From Candidatus Nitrosopumilus sp. (lineage in GTDB: Archaea > Thermoproteota > Nitrososphaeria > Nitrososphaerales > Nitrosopumilaceae): a stretch of 5,929 nucleotides of DNA. Where the stretch lies: the NCBI GenBank assembly GCA_029864805.1, contig JAOTSS010000085.1:1-5929 (forward strand), given 5' to 3'. A program made the translations under genes and the position numbers. The notes beneath the pieces were generated by a model that worked only from the letters and a program-made list of their open reading frames with translations, did no database searches and was not told where the DNA came from. This document shows, piece by piece, positions 1 through 4,743 of the stretch; positions within the stretch are counted from its first letter, which is position 1; each line of letters begins with the position of its first letter.

Positions 1-20
1 ACCGTGAATCAGAAAGGCTT

Positions 21-28
21 TTTATTAA
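21..28 (+). promoter_or_regulatory. TATA box of tRNA-Thr
   Basis: The T/A-rich stretch TTTATTAA is centred about 27 nt before the first base of the tRNA, the normal spacing for an archaeal box A. The rest of bases 1-51 shows no gene. Confidence 0.45.
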
Positions 29-51
29 CTCTAATGGCTCAACCAAAAAGT

Positions 52-125
52 GCCTCGATAGCTCAGCCTGGTAGAGCGAACGCCTCGTAAGCGTTAGGTC
101 ACGGGTTCAGATCCCGTTCGAGGCT
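52..125 (+). tRNA. tRNA-Thr (anticodon CGT)
   Basis: A full cloverleaf can be folded. The acceptor stem GCCTCGA (52-58) pairs with TCGAGGC (118-124). The D arm has GCTC/GAGC. The anticodon stem AACGC/GCGTT (79-83 with 91-95) encloses the loop CTCGTAA, with anticodon CGT at 86-88, which reads the threonine codon ACG. The T arm ACGGG/CCCGT (101-105 with 113-117) has the loop TTCAGAT. Position 125 (T) is the discriminator base, and U is usual in archaeal tRNA-Thr. CCA is not encoded and no intron is present. Confidence 0.96.
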
Positions 126-137
126 TTGATCTGTAAA

Positions 138-163
138 AATTTTATAATCGTTTAAATTTTTTA
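138..163 (+). terminator. T-rich tract after tRNA-Thr
   Basis: An A/T-rich stretch just after the tRNA holds several T runs, including six Ts at 157-162. Archaeal RNA polymerase commonly terminates on such oligo-T tracts without a hairpin. The assignment rests on composition and position only. Confidence 0.4.
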
Positions 164-168
164 ACTAT

Positions 169-246
169 TTATTCATCGAAAGTTTCAATATCTATTTCTA
201 ATTCTTCTCCTAACCCTTTCCACCACTGTTTTGATTGTTCTGCCAT
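169..246 (-). CDS. Possible 25-residue microprotein
   Basis: A short ATG-started frame encodes 25 residues. It begins MAEQSKQWWKGLGEE and ends in a strongly acidic stretch finishing ETFDE. It looks like a soluble amphipathic peptide with a Trp-Trp pair, with no signal or membrane segment. Two things support it as a gene. A good TATA box (CTATAAAG, 278-286) lies about 26 nt before a start site near 255. The resulting short leader contains AAGGGG directly before the ATG, a Shine-Dalgarno-like element. The frame stays open upstream to a stop at 322-324 but offers no ATG, GTG or TTG there, so 246 is the only plausible start. I do not recognise a family, and such a short frame could occur by chance. 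Confidence 0.4.
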   Translation of the reverse strand: MAEQSKQWWKGLGEELEIDIETFDE

Positions 247-277
247 GTTCCCCTTGTGAATTACGTTGAATTGTCCT

Positions 278-286
278 TTATAGATC
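278..286 (-). promoter_or_regulatory. TATA box of the 25-aa frame
   Basis: On the minus strand the sequence reads CTATAAAG, close to the archaeal box A. It is placed so that transcription would start near 255, about 9 nt before the ATG at 246. Confidence 0.4.
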
Positions 287-332
287 TGTCGGTTGAATGA
301 TGACTGATCACTTGGTAATTTTTAAAATATTT

Positions 333-521
333 TTACTCTTCAATTTCTTCTTGCTTTCTTTTCATTTTTCTGTATATGATTATCAAAAGTGTAGCTCCTG
401 CACATCCCCAAAACAATTCTGATGTGCCATTTTTTATTCCATATGATTCGAATAAACCTACAAACCCTAGCGACATAATTGCTACAAGAACTAATCCTAT
501 CATTTCAAGTAATTTTACCAT
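333..521 (-). CDS. Small two-helix membrane protein (62 aa)
   Basis: The product is 62 residues with two hydrophobic segments, about 5-24 and 36-50. A short polar loop (ESYGIKNGTSE) joins them, and a charged cytoplasmic-type tail (RKMKRKQEEIEE) follows helix 2. By the positive-inside rule both ends probably face the cytoplasm. It starts at ATG (521), about 7 nt after the start site predicted from the ATATAT box at 552-557. The opposite-strand frame over the same bases is less protein-like, so this strand was chosen. It diverges from the 70-aa gene at 580, which has the same two-helix plan and a similar second helix, so the two may be paralogues. No family or function is recognised. Confidence 0.6.
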   Translation of the reverse strand: MVKLLEMIGLVLVAIMSLGFVGLFESYGIKNGTSELFWGCAGATLLIIIYRKMKRKQEEIEE

Positions 522-550
522 CTTATATTCTCATTATGTAATTTCAAAAA

Positions 551-558
551 GATATATG
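551..558. promoter_or_regulatory. Shared divergent TATA box
   Basis: The self-complementary core ATATAT sits about 26 nt before the GTG start at 580 on the plus strand. It is also about 33 nt before the ATG at 521 on the minus strand. One symmetric box could therefore direct both small membrane-protein genes: a leaderless transcript rightwards and a roughly 7-nt leader leftwards. No other TATA-like element lies between the two starts. Confidence 0.5.
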
Positions 559-579
559 GTTTTGTAAATAAATTGATTT

Positions 580-792
580 GTGGATAAATACCTTCTAATA
601 ATCTTGATCTTTATGGTTGTAACTATTCCTTTAGCATTTGTTGAACCATCTTCGGGAGAGTTCCGAGATCCACCTTTCATTCCACTATTTTATGCAGCTA
701 TTGCAGGAATAATCCTCATTTTAGTTTACAGCTCATATAAAGAAAAAAGAGAACGACAAAAAGCTAATGCTAAAAGAAGATCTAGAAAATAG
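580..792 (+). CDS. Small two-helix membrane protein (70 aa)
   Basis: The product is 70 residues with hydrophobic helices at about 4-21 and 33-51. The connecting loop is Pro- and acid-rich (EPSSGEFRDPP), and the very basic tail (KEKRERQKANAKRRSRK) should lie in the cytoplasm, perhaps near nucleic acid or phospholipid. The GTG at 580 is the first start after an in-frame stop (574-576) and falls where the upstream ATATAT box would begin transcription, so it is probably leaderless. An internal ATG at codon 12 would cut helix 1. The gene ends 3 nt before the stop of the convergent winged-helix gene. The family is unknown. It resembles the divergent 62-aa protein in layout, with LF at residues 36-37 and Tyr at 50 in both. 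Confidence 0.6.
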   Translation: MDKYLLIILIFMVVTIPLAFVEPSSGEFRDPPFIPLFYAAIAGIILILVYSSYKEKRERQKANAKRRSRK

Positions 793-795
793 ATT

Positions 796-1077
796 TTAAA
801 GTTCTAACCCGAATGATTCTGCAATACTGGAAAAGTTTGCATAAGATTCCAAGTATTGTCTTCCTTTTGGTGTAATTACAAAAGTATTCTTTCCATCAAA
901 CTCAATTTTGTTAATTAATCCTGCACCGGTTAAATTCTGTAAGAATTTAGATAATCTTGAATGAGATAAATTTGCCTTTGTTAAAAGTGAAGTCGTTTTG
1001 ATACCTTCCTGTCCAGACTGTTCAGTAACAGTAAGCAAGTCTGCAACTATCTGCATACTAGTTCTATAGGATACCAT
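796..1077 (-). CDS. Winged helix-turn-helix DNA-binding protein
   Basis: This 93-residue protein has the layout of the archaeal single-domain winged-helix regulators (Pfam HTH_45, ArnR1-like), which are numerous in Nitrososphaerota. Helix 1 spans about 7-17 (QIVADLL). Helix 2 is at 27-35. The recognition helix is at 38-50 (SHSRLSKFLQNL). A beta-hairpin wing runs from 55 to 70 (KIEFDGKNTFVITPKG), and a C-terminal helix that usually dimerises starts at 72. The N-terminal MVSYRTSMQIVADLL fits the usual family opening. The ATG at 1077 lies 26 nt from the centre of the box CTTATATC, so the mRNA is probably leaderless. It diverges from the Cys/His-cluster gene, whose promoter carries an inverted repeat that this protein might bind. 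That link is an inference. Confidence 0.85.
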   Translation of the reverse strand: MVSYRTSMQIVADLLTVTEQSGQEGIKTTSLLTKANLSHSRLSKFLQNLTGAGLINKIEFDGKNTFVITPKGRQYLESYANFSSIAESFGLEL

Positions 1078-1098
1078 ATGTATGATACCTCAAACTCA

Positions 1099-1106
1099 GA
1101 TATAAG
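1099..1106 (-). promoter_or_regulatory. TATA box of the winged-helix gene
   Basis: The minus strand reads CTTATATC, centred about 26 nt before the ATG at 1077, which predicts a leaderless transcript. A GAGGT at 1087-1091 lies between the box and the start but would be outside the transcript. Confidence 0.5.
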
Positions 1107-1130
1107 GGTATTACCACTCATTCAGATCAG

Positions 1131-1153
1131 ATAAATAAGCTCTAGGCTTATTT
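1131..1153 (+). promoter_or_regulatory. Promoter with 8-bp inverted repeat
   Basis: ATAAATAAG (1131-1139) is a TATA-like element centred about 26 nt before the TTG at 1161. The same bases form the left arm of a perfect inverted repeat: AAATAAGC (1133-1140), a 5-nt spacer (TCTAG), then GCTTATTT (1146-1153). A factor bound here would cover the TATA box and the downstream core promoter, so it would fit a repressor site. In AT-rich DNA an 8-bp repeat of this kind can also arise by chance. Confidence 0.4.
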
Positions 1154-1160
1154 GTCTGCA

Positions 1161-1751
1161 TTGTCTTCTCAATCTTCCATTACTTGGTTTGATGACTTTG
1201 TAGGTGTTGCTTATCGATATTATGACCTTAGAATGAATGTGGTTCCTTTGTTTACTGACCAAAAAGAATCTGCATCTATTTGGCACGATATGATTCATTG
1301 GTGGATAGATCCATCCATTAAAGTCAGATTTGTAGAAATGGATGATGATTATTGGTTCATAATGGGTTCAGACTCTCAAAAACCTGAAACCAATTTATCA
1401 TTTTTTAAAGTATTGTCAAAGTCCAAAAATTATGAACGATTTAAGAAGGGACATGGTGGTGAAGCATATCTCAGATTGGGAGTATATGCAAAAAAATCAC
1501 TCAGTGATGTAAAAAAAGATGCTTTGTGTAATTGCAGTCATGAAGCTCAAGATCATGATGAGAATGATAACGCTGTATGTCTATTCAATACCTGCGACTG
1601 TAAACAATTTTCTAGTTTTCAAGTAAATTTATTGAAAAGAAAAAAAACAATAACTGACATTAAATTTTTAGAAGAAAAAGATGTGAAAGATGATCCACTT
1701 GCATGGAATTGTCTTAATACAAATAAATATTCAAAATCAGAAAAAATCTAA
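1161..1751 (+). CDS. Cys/His-cluster protein, unknown function
   Basis: The product has 196 residues from the TTG at 1161, or 199 from the TTG at 1152. I prefer 1161 because it lies about 26 nt after the TATA-like element. Numbering from 1152, residues 12-115 are a compact, aromatic-rich domain (WFDDFVGVAYRYYDL, IWHDMIHWWID) that I do not recognise. It is followed by a metal-site pattern: C126-x-C128-x-H130-x4-H135-x7-C143-x4-C148-x-C150-x2-F153. This arrangement, with a conserved aromatic after the last CxC, is familiar from small putative zinc-binding modules. The C-terminus is Lys-rich. No signal or membrane segment is seen, so it is probably cytoplasmic. The stop overlaps the convergent zinc-ribbon gene by 4 nt. 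Zinc binding is inferred from the pattern only. Confidence 0.7.
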   Translation: MSSQSSITWFDDFVGVAYRYYDLRMNVVPLFTDQKESASIWHDMIHWWIDPSIKVRFVEMDDDYWFIMGSDSQKPETNLSFFKVLSKSKNYERFKKGHGGEAYLRLGVYAKKSLSDVKKDALCNCSHEAQDHDENDNAVCLFNTCDCKQFSSFQVNLLKRKKTITDIKFLEEKDVKDDPLAWNCLNTNKYSKSEKI

Positions 1752-1951
1752 TCCAAATGTTTGTTTACTCTAACATGTTCTCCTGGATAATACTCGTTAA
1801 TTTTTTTTGAATAGCAATTTCCACAAATTGAACCTTCTATCCTCCATTCATCCATGGGATTGAAACGGAATTGGATTTTTTCACTACAAATAGCACATTT
1901 TTCTTTTGAAACCAGAGTGCTTTTGCTCTTTTTAATCAATATAAAAAACAT
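1748..1951 (-). CDS. Small four-cysteine zinc-ribbon protein
   Basis: Counted from the ATG at 1951 the protein has 67 residues. It has a hydrophobic N-terminus (MFFILIKK), then a CAIC knuckle, a spacer that includes FRFNPMDEWRIEG, a CGNC knuckle, and a basic tail (YSKKINEYYPGEHVRVNK). Two CxxC pairs separated by about 20 residues are a standard single-zinc ribbon. The compact, well-patterned sequence suggests a conserved archaeal small protein, but I cannot name a function. An in-frame TTG at 1969 would add six residues. ATG is preferred because the upstream TTAAATA (1984-1990) predicts a start site near 1961, past that TTG. The TAG stop overlaps the TAA of the convergent gene at 1748-1751. 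Confidence 0.75.
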   Translation of the reverse strand: MFFILIKKSKSTLVSKEKCAICSEKIQFRFNPMDEWRIEGSICGNCYSKKINEYYPGEHVRVNKHLD

Positions 1952-1983
1952 TCTCGTAGAAAACACCAATCATAATAATTATG

Positions 1984-1990
1984 TTAAATA
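1984..1990 (-). promoter_or_regulatory. TATA-like box of the zinc-ribbon gene
   Basis: The minus strand reads TATTTAA, a weak box A that would start transcription near 1961 and leave about 10 nt before the ATG at 1951. Confidence 0.35.
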
Positions 1991-2089
1991 TCACTGGGTT
2001 TTACTGAATTTAGGTAGATCGTCTGACCAATGTAAACCTCCTGCAAGATTTTTACTTGGTTGGACTTCTACCTTTGAAATTAAAATAAG
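1991..2089 (-). pseudogene. Orphan reading fragment without a start
   Basis: A 32-codon open stretch on the minus strand reads like a real protein end, with segments such as VEVQPSKNLAGGLHW and SDDLPKFSKTQ before a TGA at 1991-1993. It is closed upstream by a TAA at 2090-2092 and has no ATG, GTG or TTG. It begins in the -1 frame relative to the last codons of the AIPR gene. It could be the tail of a gene truncated when neighbouring DNA was inserted, a frameshifted end of the AIPR gene, a peptide with a non-standard start, or a coincidence forced by the hairpin at 2012-2073, which it covers. Confidence 0.25.
2012..2073. ncRNA. 62-nt hairpin, candidate structured RNA
   Basis: Read on the minus strand, AGGTAGA pairs with TCTACCT at the base (7 bp), GTC with GAC (3 bp), ACCAA with TTGGT (5 bp) and GTAAA with TTTAC (5 bp). 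Only small internal loops and one bulge interrupt the 20 pairs. The 14-nt apical loop ends in GCAGGAGG, a Shine-Dalgarno-like sequence; on the plus strand the loop carries CCTCCTGC, like the anti-Shine-Dalgarno end of 16S rRNA. It starts 7 nt after the AIPR stop, so it would form the 3' UTR of that mRNA. It might be an end signal, a small RNA or a decayed inverted-repeat element. Confidence 0.4.
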
Positions 2090-3831
2090 TTATTTGTTAG
2101 TTTTTTTAATGATACGATCTCATCATCTTCTTGTCTGATTTTTTTATCAATTACGCGCAACATTGTATCATTCCAAACATGTTGGGAGAAGAAATTATGT
2201 TTAGTGTTGGCCAATTCAATTTCATCATCTACTACTGTATCCTCAAGAAATTTGGTTACAATTATATCTGTAATCTTTAAAATCCTGGAATTCAGTTTGA
2301 AACTACGAAAAATAGGCTCCAATTTTCTAATGTCTCCTTTATAATCTCCTTTCGATTCAAGAATTTTCTTATGGAGAATTCTAAAATAAACAGCCACAAA
2401 AAATAATGTTGCATATCTTTTTGTTTTATGTCCTCCTTGTTTTCCATATTTTAATGATTTTTTTGCAAATTCTTTGACAAGATACGGATATAGTAAAAGT
2501 CTGTAATCATCTTTTAGATTGTCATTAAAGATATCATCGTATTTACTTCCTCTTGGAAGAAACTGAGCTGGTGAACTGTATGCTTCTGTTGGCCTTTGTT
2601 CAATTCCTGCAACTAGTGATTGAATTGCATCTTTAGCAACAATTACTTTTTTATGATTATCTGGAAGATAATTATTGTAAATTAAATCTCCTTCATATTC
2701 ACATTGTTTTGACTTTGATTTGCTATCGAAAGAACCTGCTTGAATTTCATAAAAATAACCACAATTTCTTAATTGTGATTTAATTGATTTATGAAAATCC
2801 ATTAAAGAAACAAGATCTTTCCCTCTTACAGAATTTTGAGAATTCCTATATTTTGTAATATTATTTTGTTCTTGTTCATCATCTGCTTTGATAATGGTAA
2901 CTGTCATAGATCCGTCCATATTTTTCGTTCTCTTTGAATGATCAAGAATTGAATTTGATGTTTGAGCTCCATTAACAATTTGAGGTGCATGAAGCTCAAT
3001 CAAATTCTCCCCTAGCTCTATAAAATCACTAACTACAATAGTAATCCCATTGTTATAAAAAAAGAATTTATTTGGATTACTTTGTAATGTTTCTCTTAAT
3101 CCTTTGTTGACTGTAGTCTTGAATTGCATCCATTGTCTGATATTTGATTCAAAAACATAATCTCTACTCTTACTTACAAATTCTGTTAATTCTCGTAATT
3201 TTAGAATACCTAATATTGTATTTTCATGTCTAAGCATTCTCTCTAGTTTAATAGATGATTTTTTACCTGCTGCTGGTTTCTTGATTCGATCCCACAGTTT
3301 TTGAATTATTTTTTCTTCATCTATTATTTCAACTTCTTCATCTTTATATTCTACTTTTTGATCAGTGACATAACAACACTTTATTTTTAAATTTTTTTCT
3401 TTAATTTTTGTTACAAGCTGAGCCAACTCAGGTCTCATTCTTGTAACGTCTTTTGCTAGTAATCGTTTTGCGTCTTCTTTGAATTTTACAATTGCTTCTA
3501 ATGAATGAGATGTCCCATATTTTGATTGGAATAATCTAATCGTATTATCTGAAAAATCTACTGGTAGATATGCATCTATCCCAAGATCATTTGCTCCATC
3601 AACAATAGCATCAGCTGCATCATCCTCTGTTGCCTCAAAAACTCTTGTTAGAATCCATTGAAGGAAATTATTTCCTTTTTCAACATCACTTTTTGAATTT
3701 TCAGCATATTCATGAATACTTCCTCGAATATTTTCAGCAAATCCTTCTAGGGGTGGACTGGAATTTTTTTGTACTAGAAGTGTATGGGAACCTGGAATGT
3801 ATTCTAATAATCCTTTTTCGTTGTGAGTCAA
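2080..3831 (-). CDS. AIPR-family anti-phage protein
   Basis: This 583-residue protein matches the AIPR family (Pfam PF10592, abortive infection phage resistance). The central and C-terminal AIPR core shows the family signatures NNGITIVV (260-267), QIVNGAQTSNSI (284-295) and the downstream KYRNSQN (327-333). The N-terminal part resembles a PD-(D/E)xK nuclease: helix FLQWILTRVFE (56-66), then DGANDLGIDAY (78-88) with Asp86 as the likely metal ligand, then a strand ending QSK (102-104) with Lys104. Nuclease activity is inferred from these motifs. TTG 3831 is the only start after an in-frame stop, and it lies close to the start site predicted from the TATA box at 3849-3858. No partner gene is adjacent in the same direction, so it appears to be a solitary defence gene that would act on infection by virus or plasmid DNA. 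Confidence 0.88.
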   Translation of the reverse strand: MTHNEKGLLEYIPGSHTLLVQKNSSPPLEGFAENIRGSIHEYAENSKSDVEKGNNFLQWILTRVFEATEDDAADAIVDGANDLGIDAYLPVDFSDNTIRLFQSKYGTSHSLEAIVKFKEDAKRLLAKDVTRMRPELAQLVTKIKEKNLKIKCCYVTDQKVEYKDEEVEIIDEEKIIQKLWDRIKKPAAGKKSSIKLERMLRHENTILGILKLRELTEFVSKSRDYVFESNIRQWMQFKTTVNKGLRETLQSNPNKFFFYNNGITIVVSDFIELGENLIELHAPQIVNGAQTSNSILDHSKRTKNMDGSMTVTIIKADDEQEQNNITKYRNSQNSVRGKDLVSLMDFHKSIKSQLRNCGYFYEIQAGSFDSKSKSKQCEYEGDLIYNNYLPDNHKKVIVAKDAIQSLVAGIEQRPTEAYSSPAQFLPRGSKYDDIFNDNLKDDYRLLLYPYLVKEFAKKSLKYGKQGGHKTKRYATLFFVAVYFRILHKKILESKGDYKGDIRKLEPIFRSFKLNSRILKITDIIVTKFLEDTVVDDEIELANTKHNFFSQHVWNDTMLRVIDKKIRQEDDEIVSLKKLTNNLF

Positions 3832-3848
3832 TTGGACTTTCTAGTATG

Positions 3849-3858
3849 TTATATATTT
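3849..3858 (-). promoter_or_regulatory. TATA box of the AIPR gene
   Basis: The minus strand reads AAATATATAA, one of the strongest box A matches in the window. Its centre is about 23-26 nt from the TTG at 3831, which supports a leaderless or nearly leaderless transcript. Confidence 0.55.
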
Positions 3859-3876
3859 AGAGAATTTGGTAATTAT

Positions 3877-3885
3877 GTAATAACT
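3877..3885 (+). promoter_or_regulatory. Weak TATA box of the cupredoxin gene
   Basis: GTAATAACT is centred 26 nt before the TTG at 3907. The match to box A is weak, so this is mainly a call by spacing. Confidence 0.3.
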
Positions 3886-3906
3886 CTATTTTGGATGTGA
3901 TATGTT

Positions 3907-4314
3907 TTGATAAAAAAGATTACTATAATGAGCGTAGTTGTAGTTTTAATTGTAATTTTGGCATTATCTATACCAGGAAATTCTGATAAAAAAAATACTG
4001 AAACATCTGATTTAGTTGTAAAAGGTGATGTTATAATGCCTACAAAAGTTTCACGTCCAGGATGTGAAGTACAAGATATTTGCTACATTCCATCTTTAAT
4101 TGTCATTGAGAAAGGGAAACAAGTAACATGGGTAAATCAAGACTCTGCATTTCATAGTGTGACTTCTGGTTTTTACGATGAGCCTACTGAACTTTTTGAC
4201 AGTGGTCATTTAGATCCTTTTGAATCATTTTCTCTTACTTTTGATGAGTCTGGAACATATGATTATTTTTGTACTCTTCATCCTTGGATGAAGGGGCAAG
4301 TGATCGTAGAATAA
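3907..4314 (+). CDS. Plastocyanin-like cupredoxin (blue copper)
   Basis: This 135-residue protein has an N-terminal membrane helix (about 8-23, VVVVLIVILALSI) acting as anchor or signal, a short polar linker, and one cupredoxin domain (about 38-135). The type-1 copper ligands are all present: His83 in DSAFHSVTSG, then Cys122, His125 and Met128 in the C-terminal loop FCTLHPWMKG. Cys53 and Cys59 (RPGCEVQDICYIPS) could form the disulfide seen in archaeal homologues. Ammonia-oxidising archaea carry many such proteins, thought to replace cytochrome c as electron carriers outside the membrane. The exact partner cannot be read here. The TTG at 3907 keeps a basic MIKK before the helix; ATG 3928 is an alternative. 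The stop codon shares its last base with the tRNA-Cys gene. Confidence 0.93.
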   Translation: MIKKITIMSVVVVLIVILALSIPGNSDKKNTETSDLVVKGDVIMPTKVSRPGCEVQDICYIPSLIVIEKGKQVTWVNQDSAFHSVTSGFYDEPTELFDSGHLDPFESFSLTFDESGTYDYFCTLHPWMKGQVIVE

Positions 4315-4385
4315 GGTACCCGAGGGAGTCGAACCCCCTTGTATAAGCTTTGCAGGCTCACGCATAACCGTTCTGCCAGAGTACC
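4314..4385 (-). tRNA. tRNA-Cys (anticodon GCA)
   Basis: On the minus strand the acceptor stem GGTACTC pairs with GGGTACC (one G-U). The anticodon stem TGAGC/GCTTA encloses the loop CTGCAAA, giving anticodon GCA for cysteine. The T arm GGGGG/CCCTC has the loop TTCGACT. The encoded discriminator is U (base 4314), the known identity element of tRNA-Cys. No intron is seen and CCA is not encoded. The discriminator base is also the last base of the cupredoxin stop codon, so the two convergent genes overlap by 1 nt. Confidence 0.95.
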
Positions 4386-4387
4386 AT

Positions 4388-4396
4388 TTTAAAAAA
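4388..4396 (-). terminator. Oligo-T after the histone gene
   Basis: The minus strand reads TGTTTTTTA about 30 nt after the histone stop and just before tRNA-Cys. A run of six Ts is a plausible archaeal stop signal. Transcription could also run on into the tRNA. Confidence 0.35.
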
Positions 4397-4409
4397 CACA
4401 AAATGAACA

Positions 4410-4417
4410 ATTAAACT
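4410..4417 (-). promoter_or_regulatory. TATA-like box of tRNA-Cys
   Basis: The minus strand reads AGTTTAAT, centred about 27 nt before the first base of the tRNA (4385). It lies between the histone stop and the tRNA, so the tRNA can be transcribed on its own. Confidence 0.35.
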
Positions 4418-4424
4418 CTTTAGA

Positions 4425-4646
4425 TTAGAATTTGTTAAATGGTTTTGAAGCCAACTTTACATCTTCTCCTTTTACTGTTTTTCTTCCTGCATGAGAGGAC
4501 ATATCAACTGCACTTTTTGCGATACTGTCTGCAATCTCTTCGATCACTCTTCTTAATTCGTCTGCTGATTCATCACTAACTCTTTCAGCACCAGCTTTTT
4601 TCAAAATTCTATACATTGCAGATAATCCGAGTTCTGATGATCTCAT
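4425..4646 (-). CDS. Archaeal histone (HMf family)
   Basis: This 73-residue single histone fold binds and wraps chromosomal DNA as dimers that can stack into longer filaments. Helix 1 is at about 8-18 (LSAMYRILKKAG). Loop 1 carries the DNA-binding signature AGAERVS (18-24) with Arg22. The long central helix runs from 25 to 53. Loop 2 has GRKTVKGED (54-62), with Lys56 and Thr57, and helix 3 closes with VKLASKPF. Residues line up with HMfA/HMfB without gaps over the fold. A few extra residues sit at the N-terminus (MRSSE), and there is no eukaryote-like tail. The ATG at 4646 gives the usual family length. It diverges from the TatD gene. Confidence 0.95.
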   Translation of the reverse strand: MRSSELGLSAMYRILKKAGAERVSDESADELRRVIEEIADSIAKSAVDMSSHAGRKTVKGEDVKLASKPFNKF

Positions 4647-4660
4647 GAAATCTATTTTAG

Positions 4661-4697
4661 TTTTTTCCGAAAAAAGATAATGAGTGAAAAAATATCA
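4661..4697 (-). promoter_or_regulatory. Histone promoter region with palindrome
   Basis: A T/A-rich box (minus strand GATATTTTTTC, 4687-4697) would start transcription near 4664 and give a leader of about 18 nt. A perfect dyad TTTTTTC-C-GAAAAAA lies at 4661-4675, over that start site. The box is flanked by a smaller GTGA...TCAC dyad (4684-4698). Either could be an operator, but short A/T palindromes are expected by chance in this DNA. Confidence 0.3.
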
Positions 4698-4708
4698 CCA
4701 AGGAATCG

Positions 4709-4716
4709 ATTTATAC
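4709..4716 (+). promoter_or_regulatory. TATA box of the TatD gene
   Basis: ATTTATAC with a purine-rich stretch upstream (AAGGAATCG) fits a BRE plus box A. It predicts a start site near 4739, between the TTG at 4732 and the ATG at 4744, which favours the ATG. Confidence 0.5.
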
Positions 4717-4743
4717 AGACTATTTTAAGAATTGATAAAGAAA

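Noticed and set aside
376..567. Plus-strand open frame of 63 codons
   Set aside because: It is antisense to the 62-aa membrane protein and crosses the shared TATA box; the minus-strand product is far more protein-like.
1748..1751. Four-base overlap of convergent stops (CTAA) as a translational coupling signal
   Set aside because: Coupling needs genes on the same strand. A tail-to-tail CTAA overlap is simply compact packing.
1854..2138. Plus-strand open frame of 94 codons
   Set aside because: It runs antisense through the zinc-ribbon gene, the hairpin and the AIPR 3' end. Its peptide has no domain pattern and the opposite strand explains most of it.
3630..3860. Plus-strand open frame of 76 codons
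   Set aside because: It is antisense to the AIPR N-terminal domain, with odd composition (repeated FL, FQ runs) and no promoter of its own.
52..4385. Integrated element between the two tRNA genes
   Set aside because: No integrase or transposase is present, and I could not find a copy of either tRNA 3' end elsewhere in the window that would mark an attachment site.
4661..4675. TTTTTTC-C-GAAAAAA palindrome as a firm operator
   Set aside because: A 7-bp A/T-rich dyad is expected about once by chance in a window of this size and base composition, so it is noted only as part of the histone promoter region.
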